DNA of 64,000 bases from Cannabis sativa (taxonomy: Eukaryota; Streptophyta; Magnoliopsida; Rosales; Cannabaceae). Shown one piece after another: positions 1 through 11,801 of the stretch; positions within the stretch are counted from its first letter, which is position 1, and every line of letters starts with the position of its first letter. A program made the position numbers and the translations under genes. The notes under the pieces were generated by a model. The model was not told the origin of the DNA and searched no databases. It worked only from the letters and a program-made list of their open reading frames with translations. The stretch covers positions 14,190,812 through 14,254,811 of the forward strand of contig NC_083604.1 of the NCBI RefSeq assembly GCF_029168945.1. The letters are read 5' to 3'.

Positions 1-530
1 TATTTTTAATTTTAATTGCCATGTAATTGCTAATCAAAGCCTAGCAATAATAGGAAAGTGGTGGATCACACTAAATAAGGCAGTTAATCAATTACACAGT
101 AAAAGAGGAAACTGCTTATTTGGAAAGTTGAGCTCTCCCTTTTCCCTATATATATCAGCCCTTGTTCTCTTCTCTTGAATGCATCATAACCCACGAAATC
201 AAGATCGAAAAAGAGAGAGAAATTTTCGAAATCTTTGTGAGAGAGAAGTGCACACACACATCATTCAGTACCTCAATCATAGTTTGGAAGACTGTGAAGG
301 ATCACATCCAACTGAAGGATATTCGGGCTCAGATCTTGATTATACTCTGCTACAGATAGGAATCAAGGCTTAGAGATCTGAGTGGAAGGAGACACTTAAT
401 TCCGCTGCCATCACTGTAAGTTATTCTTAACTTTTATGTGTTTTGTTTATCGTTTTAGAAGTTCATATTTAGGTTGTTAAATCACCATACTTGTGAGTAG
501 ATCTAAGATCCTCGTAAAATTAATTCCACA
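1..530 (+). mobile_element. Copia element A, 3' part of the 5' LTR
   Basis: The 3' part of an LTR whose start lies before the window. It matches 19640-20167, the end of the same element's 3' LTR, almost base for base. A TATATATA box is at 147-154, so transcription should start near 180. The following leader exon ends at a GTAAGT donor at 416. The end reads TTCCACA instead of TTCCAACA (one A lost), and a tRNA-iMet-type primer site follows directly. Small ORFs here recur in the 3' LTR only because the DNA is repeated. No TSD can be checked on this side. Confidence 0.9.
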
Positions 531-532
531 AC

Positions 533-544
533 TGGTATCAGAGC
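533..544 (+). promoter_or_regulatory. Primer binding site of element A
   Basis: TGGTATCAGAGC begins two bases after the LTR end. It is the standard copia primer site, complementary to the 3' end of initiator tRNA-Met. The relatives B, F and G carry TGGCCTCAGAGC at the same spot. Confidence 0.9.
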
Positions 545-1981
545 CATGGTAATTGATTTGCTTGCAAGAAATTTGGACTTAAAACGATTTGTTTGTGATT
601 TGGATGGTTTCATGGTGTGTCATATTGATGTTTGTGAATTCTGGGAAAAATAGTTGATTATCTGTATCTGAAATTATTTTTATTGGATAGTTTGGAAAAT
701 TCTAAGCAATTTACTTTTTTTACAGAACTTGATTTCGATTTAATTTGAATTAGTTATGAATTTTTGAAAATCGAAAAAAAATCGAGGTGGTGAGCACCTT
801 CCCTACGTGCGCGGAAATCATGCACAGGAGTGCATGAGCCGAGTTTTCTCGGCTGTGTCTCCCCTTCCACGCGCGCGGACAGTTTGCATACTGTCCGTAC
901 CACCTGCCATTGTTTTTTGTTTTCTTCGATTTTTCATGCTATTTCATGGAATTGACTTCTGATTTTTTGTGTAGTTTTGTATTTTAATTTTTGTTTTTCA
1001 ATTTTCAAATCTAATTATCAGAAATAAATTAATTTTATTTTAAAATTAATTTTAGTTATTAGTGTAATTTGAATTTAAAAATAGGTTAAAATCAAGTATT
1101 GCTTACCTCTTTTCTTATTCCTTTTAAATTTTGATTATTTTATCTTATTTTTTAAATATAAGGTCAGAAATTAATTTTTTTTTTATTAAAAATATTTTTT
1201 TTTGTAATTTGACCTTATTTAGAATAAGATTACTATAATCATGGTATTTTAAAAGGGGAAATAAGATATTTTTGTTAATTTTTTTTTTAAATTTTGTTAT
1301 TTTTATTTAAATTAGATTGTAAAATGAGAAAATGGTATGTATTTACCATTTCCTATTTTATTGAATATTTAATTTATTAAATAACATGAAATTTAAAAGG
1401 AAAGTTAGCAAATTTATTTTGAAATGATATTTAGGTTACTTAAAACCTAATTTTTTAAAATTGTAGGTTTAATTTTAAATACTTTTTTTATTTCATTTTT
1501 TAAAAACTGAAATTTATTTTTTAATTAAATTTCGAAATAAAGTTTAATATTTTAAAATTAAATAAATCCTACATCCAACTATCCAAATCTAACTTGTTGT
1601 AGGAGTATGTGATTTAGATTGTTTATACGTTTTCTAAAACCTATTATTGCTTGATCTAAATTGCCATGGTTAACTTGTTGACAGATCCAATGATCTGATT
1701 TTAACCCATGGTTCAATTGATGATAGATCAAGTAAATAATTTGTAACATGCATTTTTCTTACATGCTTCTTTCATCTGTGTATGATCTAGTAACATGATA
1801 GGGTCCATCCAAATCTGTGTGCCTGTGTGAGCCTATATGTTTAATTTCAGTTATAGACACATATAGGTTGTTGTTGCTAAATAAAATGTCATAACTTGAT
1901 AGATTTTATTTAGGCTCATTTAGTTAATGGGCCTATTCAATTAATAACAGTTGTTCATTTTAAGGTTAAATTCCTCTCTTT

Positions 1982-2075
1982 TGGGCCTTATGTGAGAGTT
2001 GGGAGCCTTAGAAGTGGGTACGACATACTGAACCCAACCCCCCCTCACATGAACAACCCCAATTGTGAAGGCCCA
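1982..2075 (+). other. Conserved branched stem-loop in the leader of A
   Basis: Outer arms TGGGCCTT (1982-1989) and AAGGCCCA (2068-2075) pair perfectly. Inside, ATGTGAG (1990-1996) pairs with CTCACAT (2044-2050), and TGGGT (2015-2019) with ACCCA (2032-2036). The same fold occurs in B (11708-11801), F (27912-28005), H (61229-61322) and G (39245-39338, minus). The pair that is A-T here is G-C in B and G and G.T in F. Role unknown; packaging or dimerisation is a guess. Confidence 0.7.
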
Positions 2076-3540
2076 TTTGCCTGATTTGGACAACTGTGCT
2101 AGGTTAATTAAATTAGTTTGACCTAATAAAATTGAATAGCAACATAATTAATTTCTTTCTTCGAAATTAATTTAAGAAAAACATAGTTTGTAGAATATTA
2201 TTTTCTAGATAAACTATTTGTATTTTTCTTGTATTTAATTAAATAAAGAATTTTAACTAACTAGATTATTTCTGAAACTTACTTTTATTATTTCATTAAA
2301 TATTCCTATTTAAGTTATAAATTAGTTATTACTAATTTTCCTTATTAACTTAAATTTGAAAATCTTTTGAATATAATATTAAGTTGAGGAAATCTAGGAA
2401 TTGGTTATTGAAGATTCTCAAAAGATATTTTTTAAGTTGGTTATAAACTTAAAATGGAATATCTTTAAATTAGGTAGTTACCACCTAATTTTGATATTTA
2501 ATTAAATTTTATTTGGAAAATTTTAAGTTGCAAATTATAGATTCTTTCTATAATAACTTAAATCAGATATTTTCCAAATCTTGAAAAGATACTTAGTTAA
2601 ATTGAGATATTTTCTAGATAGTTATTTCTATACTAATTATTATTTCTAATATAGGAAAATATCATTGATTGTGAAATTAATTATTTAATAATTAATTTTT
2701 CTACAATTCAAGCTAAGAATATTTTTCCTAATATTAAACTGGAAATTAATAATTAACCCTTTTCTACAATTAATTATTTATTTCCTGAATTTAATACATT
2801 TAATTAAATTAAAAATTAAATATCTAAGTTGATTTTCATAATGATACTTAAATATTGTTATTTTCATGATATTTAATTAAATAGAAAATTATTTTAAGTT
2901 GGGTATTTCCATAACAACTTAAATTTGAATAATTTTCAAAATATATTTTATTTATTTTATTAATCATTTTTCGAAATTGCATTTGATTATGCAAGATGAT
3001 TTTGAATTTATCTTGAAAGATAGATTAAAGTTGTAAATTAATTATTTTAATTAATTTTGAATCAACTTAAATCAATGATTTTTTCATTTAATGATTAATT
3101 TAAAATAAAGGAATTAAAATATATTATTAGAAATTGAATTAATTAGTCAAGAAAATCTAGATAGATAGTATTTTTGCTTGAAGTATTTTTTCTAAGTAAA
3201 GTTTGATTTATTTTAATGTATTTCGAAAATTGTATATTTTTGGAAATACAATATATATATTTGTAAATTTTTTTAATTTGAGTTGTAAATTAATTTAAAT
3301 TAATACAACTTAAATTAAGTAATTTTCTTGATATTTATTGGAAAATTAATACTAAGATGGAAATAATTCATTTTATTTTCTTAACCATCTGAGTTTAATT
3401 TTATAAATATTAAATTAAATTTTATTTAGAGTTTTATTCTAAATTTAAAATTTAATAAATATATATAGATTTAAAATAAATAAATAATAGAAGAAAATAC
3501 ATTTTAAATAATGAGCTTTATTATTATTAAGATATTCGAT

Positions 3541-3884
3541 CTCCATTGTTGGTTTTACATAGCTATTGTTTTAGTGAGTAATCCTCCCTAATGGAGGAAC
3601 GTTCATTAGCAAGTTAGCGCCGTTTAATCTCGAAAGATAAGTATATTTGTAAGTTTTTTATATTAGTATTGATCACCCTAATGGTGGTGACTGTATAAGA
3701 CTTACAAACATATGAAACAATGGTGGAAGCTCATGAAATAGGAATGACCTTGACTCTCGCCTAAACGGGACAACGTCGGATTCTCTTTTCGATCGAATAA
3801 AAGGTTGCTAGAATGTTTGTCATTTTAGATGAGCTGACAACTCTATTCAATGGATGATAGCTTTGACTCTCGCCTAAACGGGAC
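3541..3884 (+). other. Twin-hairpin and twin-repeat block upstream of gag (A)
   Basis: Hairpin 1 is CCTCC 3583-3587 / GGAGG 3593-3597; hairpin 2 is ATCACC 3672-3677 / GGTGGT 3683-3688; both have a CTAAT loop. Two copies of GACTCTCGCCTAAACGGGAC follow at 3752-3771 and 3865-3884. The block is conserved in B, F, D and G, far better than the AT-rich sequence around it. Confidence 0.7.
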
Positions 3885-4046
3885 ACTGATATCAGTTTGT
3901 TGAAAACCTTGGAAATTATTTAGGATTGTAATTTTAGTATTTTCTCTAGTCATTCCTACTTGCTATGTGCTAATAATTTCTGAATAAGATTTTGTGTTAA
4001 ACCATAATTGATATCTATTTATTATCTTGTAGTATCCTGAATTGCA

Positions 4047-4913
4047 ATGTCGAATCCCATGTTATCACTGTTGACTGAAAATAAGCTAAATGGAGCTAAC
4101 TTCCCAAAATGGAGAGAGAACATTAATATTGCTCTCATAGGTGAAAGTGCCCTGTTTGTGTTGACTGAGTCGTCTCCTGAGCAGCCAGGTGACAATGCAA
4201 CCAAAGTTGTTAAAGAGTAGTTCGAGGGTTGGCAGAATGCTAACAATAAAGCTCGTTACTTCATGCTTTCCAGCATGGTTGACACCTTGAAAACAAGGTT
4301 TGCTAACACTGTCACGGCTACAGAAATCATGACGCAGTTAACTAAGCTATTCGGTATGACATCTATCTAGTCTCGCTTTGACGCGACTAAGAAATTCATC
4401 AACGCACGGATGGAGCCCCATCAGAATGTGCGCGATCACCTTCTCCAAATGGCTAGTTATTTCCAGGAAGCCCAGAATCATGGTGCTGAAATGGATCAAA
4501 CTACTCAAGTGAGTCTCATCTTGAATAGTCTGACTCCAGACTTTCTGCCCTATACATCAAATTATGTCATGAATAAGAAGGAACAAGACTTTCATACTTT
4601 AGTCAATGACCTTCAGACATATGAAAATTTGGTTGGAGGTCCCAAGAAAAGAGGGAATAAACCTCAGAATTCTGGAAATGGTAATAAGACGAGTAATCCT
4701 GAGGCACACGTTGCTTCTACTTCCAAATCCAATAACAAGAAGAAGTGGAAAAATGTCAAGAAGCGAGCTCAAGCTGCGAAAGCAGCTAAGAACAAAAAGG
4801 CTGGAGCTTCTGGTGATACACCAAAAGGAAAATGTTTCTACTGCAATGAGAAAGGCCATTGGAAATCCCAATGTCCTAAGCTTCTTGCAAAGAAACAAGG
4901 TATTTCTTTATAA
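4047..4913 (+). pseudogene. gag: Copia gag (element A), broken by two stops
   Basis: Gag makes the virus-like particle and packages the element's RNA. The frame runs from ATG 4047, the first ATG after the predicted leader acceptor, to TAA 4911-4913, about 288 codons. In-frame TAGs lie at 4218-4220 and 4368-4370. The longest intact piece starts at 4410. Order: an N-terminal copia-type gag domain, a Lys-rich stretch, then one CCHC zinc knuckle (CFYCNEKGHWKSQC). It aligns along its whole length with intact gag F (30083-30943), where both stop positions are sense codons. The last codons read into a predicted intron (donor GT at 4900). Not functional as it stands. Confidence 0.9.
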
Positions 4914-4993
4914 ACTGATGTGTTTTAGTGAATTATTATCCTTTTAGATTATTAATTCTGGACTACTAACCTTGTTTATTATTCTTCTTATAG
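4900..4993 (+). other. Predicted intron at the gag end (A)
   Basis: Donor AAACAAG|GTATTT, a T-rich tract and acceptor TTCTTATAG|CT; 94 nt. Element F has the same intron at 30921-31019 (99 nt). Unspliced RNA gives Gag ending a few codons in; spliced RNA would read on toward pol, now decayed. Confidence 0.55.
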
Positions 4994-5535
4994 CTCAAGC
5001 ATCTTAAACTCGGATGTTGTCTTTGCGAGTTGGATCTGAAAGCTGGATTGTGGATGGAGGTCGTCTATGATAAAGAAGAAGCTCATTTATTTTTTCTGAA
5101 TTAATTGTTTAATTTTTCAAACAATTTAGATTTTCCCTGTTTTGTTCTCATAATATTGCAAACAATTTTTTGGGTTTATAATAAAATTTATTTTTAATTG
5201 CAATTTATGAGTTGAGCTTCAGTACTTTATCTTATAAATTAATTACCAATTGTTATATTTATTATGTTTGTATGTGTATGTGTTTTTATTATTGATACAA
5301 AATCTATAGATATTTAAACTCCTTACAGAGTTATTACTACATAAACACTAGAAATTATTTCTATGTTTATGAATAATTGTTAATTCTAAAACAATTATTG
5401 AGAATTTGTTTAATAAAAAGATCTTTTTATCTGATAGGGGTGGAGAAAAGTTAAGAATAATATGCAGTTCAACGATCTTTTATATCTAATGAACTCTGGA
5501 TTATATTCAACTCCATATATTCTCTATCACACTTA

Positions 5536-5605
5536 GGGAATCATGATCTTTACAACCTTTAGGGGTGGATGGGAATCATGATCTTTACAACCTTTAGGGG
5601 TGGAT
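5536..5605 (+). repeat. 35-bp tandem duplication
   Basis: Two head-to-tail identical copies of a 35-bp unit (5536-5570, 5571-5605) containing TTAGGGGTGGAT. Element F has one copy at the matching place (about 31579-31610), so the duplication is specific to A. Confidence 0.85.
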
Positions 5606-6551
5606 CATAATCTCTATATACTCAGGGGTGGACTTTATTCCACAGTACCCTTTGTGACACATAATTTTAAACATGGAAATAATATAACAAATTAGCTATT
5701 ATCAGAATAAATCCTTGATCTTGATTATATGTTCCAGTTTAGATTTACTGTTGTAATATTTAATGATACCATTAAAAGTTCTTTGATAATATATCACATT
5801 ACCTTAGTTGAGTGGGAGAATATTAAAATTCTTTACCCATCTTCGTTTGGTTGACATTTGTGATAGGAACTTAAGAACACCTCTGATAAAACAAATCTAA
5901 CCATTCACATGGATAGAAATAATTTATCAGAATTATGAGAATAAGATAGAAGAATTCTTGCATAGTCTATTCGAATGACTTGAGTCAAGATTTCTAATCC
6001 TCATAACATTTTATGGTATCTTAATTTGATTGATTAATCTCTAGCAAGTATTTTACACTTCAAATACTAGACTGCTATGTTGTTGATGTAGTCTTAAAGA
6101 AACTTACAGTTTCAGATTAAGATAATAAGTAACAACGAGATATCCCTAAAAAAAATAATAAGAGGTTAAAAGTATTATTTGACCAGACATCTACTATTGA
6201 GTGGGAGCCATCTGAGATGTAATCAAATGGGGAACATTAGGGGACAATCAAGAAAGATTTATGAAAGTGACCTATATGTTAGATATTAAGGAACTATGCA
6301 TTAATGATCCTAATATCCACACCAACTCATTAAGAATTCGAGATGGTGGTTACTCTGGGGGTGGAGGAATAATTGTAGAAGAGTGTAAAAACCCATCTAT
6401 AATAATTCAAGCTTCATCAGAGAAGATATAACTTTGTAAATTCGAAATTACCAGAAAGTTATTTTACTGAAGAGAATTCTACAATGCATTATCTCAATTC
6501 CAAATTTTAAAATTTGAGAGATATGTCTTCTGTTTGTTCAGATGTACTTAA

Positions 6552-7989
6552 TGTTGGAAATTATTTTACCAGGATCTTAGATCTACTCACAAGAATGTTG
6601 ATTAACACCCTAAATATGAACTTTCTAAAACCATGAAATAAACACATATAAAGTTTAGGAAACCTTACATTGAGTGCAGCGGAATAATATGACTCCTTCC
6701 ATTCAGATCTCTAACCCTTGTATCCTTTCTATCGCAGAGTATTATCAAGATCTGAACCTGGATCTCTTTCTCTGAATCTTTGATGCTGAAACTCCTTTTG
6801 CTGAAAATCTTTCTTCACAATCTTCCTCACTATGATTGAGGTATTGCTTGCTGTGTGTGGGCACTACTCTAATCACTAAGGGTTTCGAAATATGAAGGAA
6901 GAAGAGAGAGAGAGAGAGTGGCGTCCAAAGGTAGAGAGAGAGGCTCAGGTTTTTCTGAATGAGAAGTGTGTAATTTTCCTGAAGCCTTCACTACCTATTT
7001 ATAGCATTCCAGTAGGGTTAGGTTTGAATTATTTATCATTCTAGTAAACTTATTAATTCTTTGTTGAATCCACGCATAGAACTTAGAATTGCACTCTCAG
7101 TATATAGAATGCTCTATATGTCCCACCATATAGACACATCATTAGTTATCCATTGTTATAATCCTAATTTGATCAATGATCCTCTATATGAATGATCTAC
7201 ACTGTAAAGGGATTAGATTACCGTTACACCCTACTATGTATTTTATCCTTAAAACACTTGACCCCGTATAAATGATATTTCAACTTATGTGAAATGAGTA
7301 CTCCACCATTTATGTTCGTTTGGTGAAGCTCGAAGGAGATCATCCTTTGCTTACTATTCGCCAGATAGAAGCTATAGATTCCATGTTTAAGTTAGCGCTC
7401 CCACTCAATTGCACTATCGTGTTCCCAAAATGTATGTATCACCCTGACCTAAAAGTAGGCTTAACTAACAATTCAAAGGAACACGAATAGCCTTTCAAGA
7501 TTGAGCCTAATCATAACAGGATTAAGATCATTTGATCTAGGATCAACTTGGCGATATTGACTTGAATAGATTTTACGGTAAGTTTAATTAAATCTAAGTC
7601 AAAGTTCAATATCGGTCCCTTCCAATGCATACTCCATGCATCCAACCTGAGCTTTACTTTAACCAATGTCCTGGAAAGAACATAGTATTTCTCCAAATAC
7701 AAGTAAACTCTTGTTGTAGATTATCATATCAGTAAAACCCTGTGTCTGATAAATCTAGGAAACTTTATTCACATAGTCATGTTTACTTTCCAATGTGATG
7801 ACAGCACAATAAACATGATCAAGTATGTGAAAAGGATTTAAGATGAATTTATAAATCAAATAGACAAGCTATTGATAAAGTGAACCAAAACATATACAAA
7901 TGAATGAAAAATACTTCTGTTTCTTTATTGATGTTGAATAAAATAGATTACATTGAAATTGAGTTTTATTTAGGGCATAAAACCCAACA
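6552..7989 (-). mobile_element. Solo LTR C (copia, B/G family)
   Basis: Read on the minus strand it starts TGTTGGGTTTTATGCC and ends ...TTCCAACA, as the LTRs of B and G do, with no internal region. The target duplication CTTAA is exact (6547-6551 and 7990-7994). Removing the insert restores continuity with the sister sequence at 42757. It is 1438 bp against about 1885-1890 bp for B/G: roughly 450 bp upstream of the TATA box is missing (junction near 7020-7045). A solo LTR is the usual product of recombination between the two LTRs of one element. Confidence 0.92.
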
Positions 7990-8164
7990 CTTAATGGGCA
8001 GTAAAGATTTCAGTATCCCTTGATGAGTAAAGCATATAGTTAAGGAGGTTTCATAAGTTTTATGAACCTGGTTCTGGAAATATGGGTGGATTCAAACATA
8101 CTACACTTGATTAGAGGATCGAGGCAAAAGATTGATCGTAATGCACAACTTGTTTTACGTTAGT

Positions 8165-8177
8165 GCAAGTGGGAGTT
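8165..8177 (+). promoter_or_regulatory. Polypurine tract of element A
   Basis: GCAAGTGGGAGTT lies directly before the 3' LTR; it primes plus-strand DNA synthesis. The identical tract precedes the 3' LTRs of B (16621), F (42945) and, inverted, G (34399). Confidence 0.85.
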
Positions 8178-8462
8178 TGTTGGGTTTTGTGCCCTAAATA
8201 AAACCCATTACAATCTAGTTAGTTATTAATTTAGAATTTTGAAGTGATTTATGTTAACATGTATGTTACATGTTTATGGTTTAATATATATATTTAATAT
8301 ATGCACAAAATCAGTTAAATCCAGAACATATAGTCATCCACAATTAGAGTATTGTCAATACAATGGAATTTGATTGTGATTATATGATTCAAAAGACTTA
8401 GTTCCTGTTCACCAGTGTTTTGGATTTACACTGATGTGATAATCAGCGATGAAGTATACTTA
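8178..8462 (+). mobile_element. Element A 3' LTR, left part
   Basis: Starts TGTTGGGTTTTGTGCCC after the polypurine tract and is cut after 285 bp by insertion of element B. It resumes at 18529. The uninterrupted sister sequence at 24626-24940 shows that the two halves belong together. Confidence 0.9.
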
Positions 8463-10354
8463 TGTTAGGTTTTATGCCCTAAATAAAACTCCATTTCAAT
8501 GTAATCTATTTTATTCAACATCAATAAAGAAACAGAAGTATTTTTCATTCATTTGTATATGTTTTGGTTCACTTTATCAATAGCTTGTCTATTTGATTTA
8601 TAAATTCATCTTAAATCCTTTTCACATACTTGATCATGTTTATTGTGCTGTCATCACATTGGAAAGTAAACATGACTATGTGAATAAAGTTTCCTAGATT
8701 TATCAGACACAGGGTTTTACTGATATGATAATCTACAACAAGAGTTTACTTGTATTTGGAGAAATACTATGTTCTTTCCAGGACATTGGTTAAAGTAAAG
8801 CTCAGGTTGGATGCATGGAGTATGCATTGGAAGGGACCGATATTGAACTTTGACTTAGATTAATTAAACTTACCGTAAAATCTATTCAAGTCAATATCGC
8901 CAAGTTGATCCTAGATCAAATGATCTTAATCCTGTTATGATTAGGCTCAATCTTGAAAGGCTGTTCGTGTTCCTTTGAATTGTTAGTTAAGCCTACTTTT
9001 AGGTCAGGGTGATACATACTTTTTGGGAACACGGTAGTGCAATTGAGTGGGAGCGCTAGCATAAACATGGAATCTATAGCTTCTATCTGGCAAATAGTAA
9101 GCAAAGGATGATTTCCTTCGAGCTTGACCAAACGAAAATAAATGGTGGAGATCTCATTTCACATAAGCTGAAATATCATTTATACGGGGTCAAGTGTTTT
9201 AAGGATAAAATACATAGTAGGGTGTTACGGTAATTTAATTCCTTTACTATGTAGATCATTCATATAGAGGATCATTGATCACATTAGGATTATAACAATG
9301 GATAACTAATGATGTGTCTATATGGTGGAACATATAGAGCATTCTATATACTGAGAGTGCAATTCTAAGTTCTATGCGTGGATTCAACGAAGAATTAATA
9401 AGTTAGTGAATTTTAGTGCTAAATTCTTGATCTACTTATTGGAAGCTCGGTTATATAGACCCATGGTCCCCCCACTAGTTGAGATAATATTGCTTGTAAG
9501 ACTCATGTAATTGGTTTTGATTAATCAATTATAATTCACGAATTAGACTATGTCTATTTGTGAAATTTTCACTAAGTAAGGGCGAAATTGTAAAGAAAGA
9601 GTTAACAGGGGCATATTTGTTAATTATGATACTTTGTATGGTTCAATTAATAAATATGATAAATGACAGTATTATTTAATAATTATTTATAGTTATTAAA
9701 TAGTTGGAATTGGCATTTAAATGATTGAATTAGGAAATTGGCATTTTTGAGAAAATCAGATACAAAAGGTGGTAAAATTGCAAAATTGCAAAAATCAAGG
9801 CCCAGTCCACCTAGCCAGGGCCGGCCACCTATGTTATCTTTTTTAAATGATTTTTTTTCATTATTTTAATGCCATATAATTCAAATCTAACCCTAGTGGA
9901 ATGCTATAAATAGATAGTGAAGGCTTCAGGAAAATTACACTTTCTGAATCAGAAAAACCTGAGCCTCCACTCTCTTCTCTAGCCGCCACTCTCTCTCTCT
10001 ATTCTTCATCTATATTTCGAACCTCTCTTACTGATTAGAGTAGTGCCCACACACATCAAGCAATACCTCAATCATAGTGAGGAAGATTGTGAAGAAAGAT
10101 CATCAGCAAAGGAGATTCAGCATCAAGGATTCAGAGAAGAAGATCCAGGTTCAGATCTTGATAATACTCTGCTACAGAAAGGAATCAAGGGTTAGAGATC
10201 TGAACGGAAGGAGTCATTATATTCCGCTGCACCCAATGTAAGGTTTCTTAAACTTTATATGTGTTTAATTTATCGTTTTAGAAAGTTCATATTTAGGATG
10301 TTAATAAACATACTTGTGAGTAGATCTAAGATCCTGGTAAAATAATATCCAACA
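8463..10354 (+). repeat. Element B 5' LTR
   Basis: 1892 bp, from TGTTAGGTTTTATGCCC to ATATCCAACA. TATAAATA at 9905-9912 sets transcription start near 9935. From there to the GTAAGG donor at 10238 the sequence contains no ATG. A CT-rich stretch at about 9967-10000 lies in the leader exon. Confidence 0.93.
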
Positions 10355-10356
10355 AC

Positions 10357-10368
10357 TGGCCTCAGAGC
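10357..10368 (+). promoter_or_regulatory. Primer binding site of B (variant)
   Basis: TGGCCTCAGAGC, two bases after the LTR end. It differs from the tRNA-iMet type TGGTATCAGAGC at two adjacent positions. F and G have the same variant. Confidence 0.8.
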
Positions 10369-10954
10369 CATGGTAATTGATTTACTTACATGAAATTTGG
10401 ACTTTAAAACGATTGTTTGTATGTTCTTTGGATGGTATCATGTTGTATTGAGTGTTATTTGATGAATGATTGATGTTTGTGAAATTTTCGTGAAAAATAA
10501 TTGTGATTTCGATTCTGGAATTATTTTAATTGGATAGTATGGAAAAAATTAAGCAAGTTAGCCTTTTACAGAACTCAATTTGGATTTTATTTGAATTAGT
10601 TATGATTTTTTGAAGATTTGACAAAATGGGGGCTCTGCTGATATTTTTCTGCAATCGCAGAACTGTCCGTACAGTTTTGGATTTTTTCCCTTTTCTTCAA
10701 TTTTTCATACTTTTTCATGGAATTAAATTCCTATTTTTTGTATGGTTTTGTATATATACTATTACTATTCCTAATTCAATTCTAATTATCATTTTGAATT
10801 AATTTAATTTTTTTTTTAAATTAATTCAAGATATTAGTGTAATTTGAATTCGAATAGAATTAGTATTTATCTTTTTGCTTAAAAAATCTATCTTATTTTT
10901 AAATTTGATTATATTTTTTTTAAAAATTTAAGGTCAGATTTTTTTTTTGGTATT

Positions 10955-11125
10955 TATAATATTTTTTAAGATATTTATAATATCTTTTAAGATATTTAAG
11001 ATATTTTAAAAAATATCTTTTAAGATATTTATAAAATCTTTTAAGATATTTTAAAATATCTTATCTTTTAAGATATTTAAAATTATCTTATCTTTTAAGA
11101 TTTTTTTTAAAATCTTTTTAAGATA
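10955..11125 (+). repeat. Short AT-rich inverted/direct repeats
   Basis: Many copies of TTTTAAGATATTT and its partner AAATATCTT follow one another, so the RNA could fold on itself. A shorter version occurs in element G (about 40080-40230, minus strand). Likely slippage-driven growth. Confidence 0.7.
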
Positions 11126-11707
11126 TTTTGACCTTATTTAAATTTAAAATAAGATATTTATAATCATGTAATTTTAAATAGATATAAGATAAAAGTAGGT
11201 TTAATTTTAAATTTTTTTTTATTTTTTCGAAATTTAAAATTATTTTTCGAATATTAATTTTTTTTTATTTTAATTATTTATTTATTCGAAATTATTTATT
11301 TAAAATTAAATAAATCCTACCTCCAACTATCCAGCTAACCCTGTTGCAGGAGTATGTGTTTTAACTTATGTGTAAGTTTTCAAAACCTATTATTACTTGA
11401 TTGCAAATAGCCATGATTACCTTTTGCCAGATCTAATGATCTGATGGCTCCCTTGGTCAAGATAATAATTTGTAACAGGTATAATTTACAATCTTCTTTC
11501 ATCTGTGTATGACCTAGCAACATGATAGGACCCATCCAAAGTGTGTCTGTGTGAGCCTATGTGTTTAATTTTATTATAGATGCATATAGGTTAATGTTGC
11601 TAAAATAAATTATCATAGTTCTTGATAGGATTTATTTAGGCCCATTTAGTTTTTGGGCCTATTCAATTAATAACAGTTGTTCTTATTAAGGTTAAATTCC
11701 TCTCTTT

Positions 11708-11801
11708 TGGGCCTTGTGTGAGAGTTGGGAGCCATAGAAGTGGGTACGACATACTGAACCCAGCACCCCCTCACACAAACTACCCCAATTGTGAAGGCCC
11801 A
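11708..11801 (+). other. Conserved branched stem-loop (B)
   Basis: TGGGCCTT 11708-11715 pairs with AAGGCCCA 11794-11801, GTGTGAG 11716-11722 with CTCACAC 11770-11776, and TGGGT 11741-11745 with ACCCA 11758-11762. The first pair of the inner stem is G-C here and A-T in element A. Confidence 0.7.

Larger units (their letters stand above)
545..4046 (+). other. Untranslated leader of element A (no gene)
   Basis: A 3.5-kb AT-rich non-coding stretch between primer site and gag, full of short upstream ATGs and stops. It has no ORF of note. Two structured blocks stand out and recur in every related copy: a branched stem at 1982-2075 and a twin-hairpin/twin-repeat block at 3541-3884. Splice signals (donor 416, acceptor AG at 4031-4032) suggest that almost all of it is an intron in the translated RNA. 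Confidence 0.8.
4994..8164 (+). pseudogene. Eroded pol remnants of element A (split by solo LTR C)
   Basis: No open frame, but short stretches match B pol in order. Near 5035-5065 the sequence resembles the protease start, with the Asp-Ser-Gly site changed to Asp-Gly-Gly. 5436-5480 resembles the integrase segment around B 14308-14348. 6329-6390 resembles the RNase H segment at B 16186-16238. Large blocks, including most of RT, are missing. The same shrunken arrangement occurs in F (31020-32515), so the loss predates both copies. Solo LTR C lies inside; the remnant resumes at 7995 and reaches the polypurine tract. Confidence 0.75.

Noticed and set aside
162..373. Two overlapping frames near the window start, repeated at 19798-20055
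   Set aside because: Leader exon of the LTR; untranslated, no domain.
533..549. TGGTATCAGAGCC as part of a tRNA gene
   Set aside because: Only the 3'-end complement is present, directly after an LTR: a primer site, not a tRNA gene.
7511..7702. 63-codon minus-strand frame identical to one at 16919-17110
   Set aside because: Both lie inside LTR copies; the match reflects repeated DNA, not a gene.
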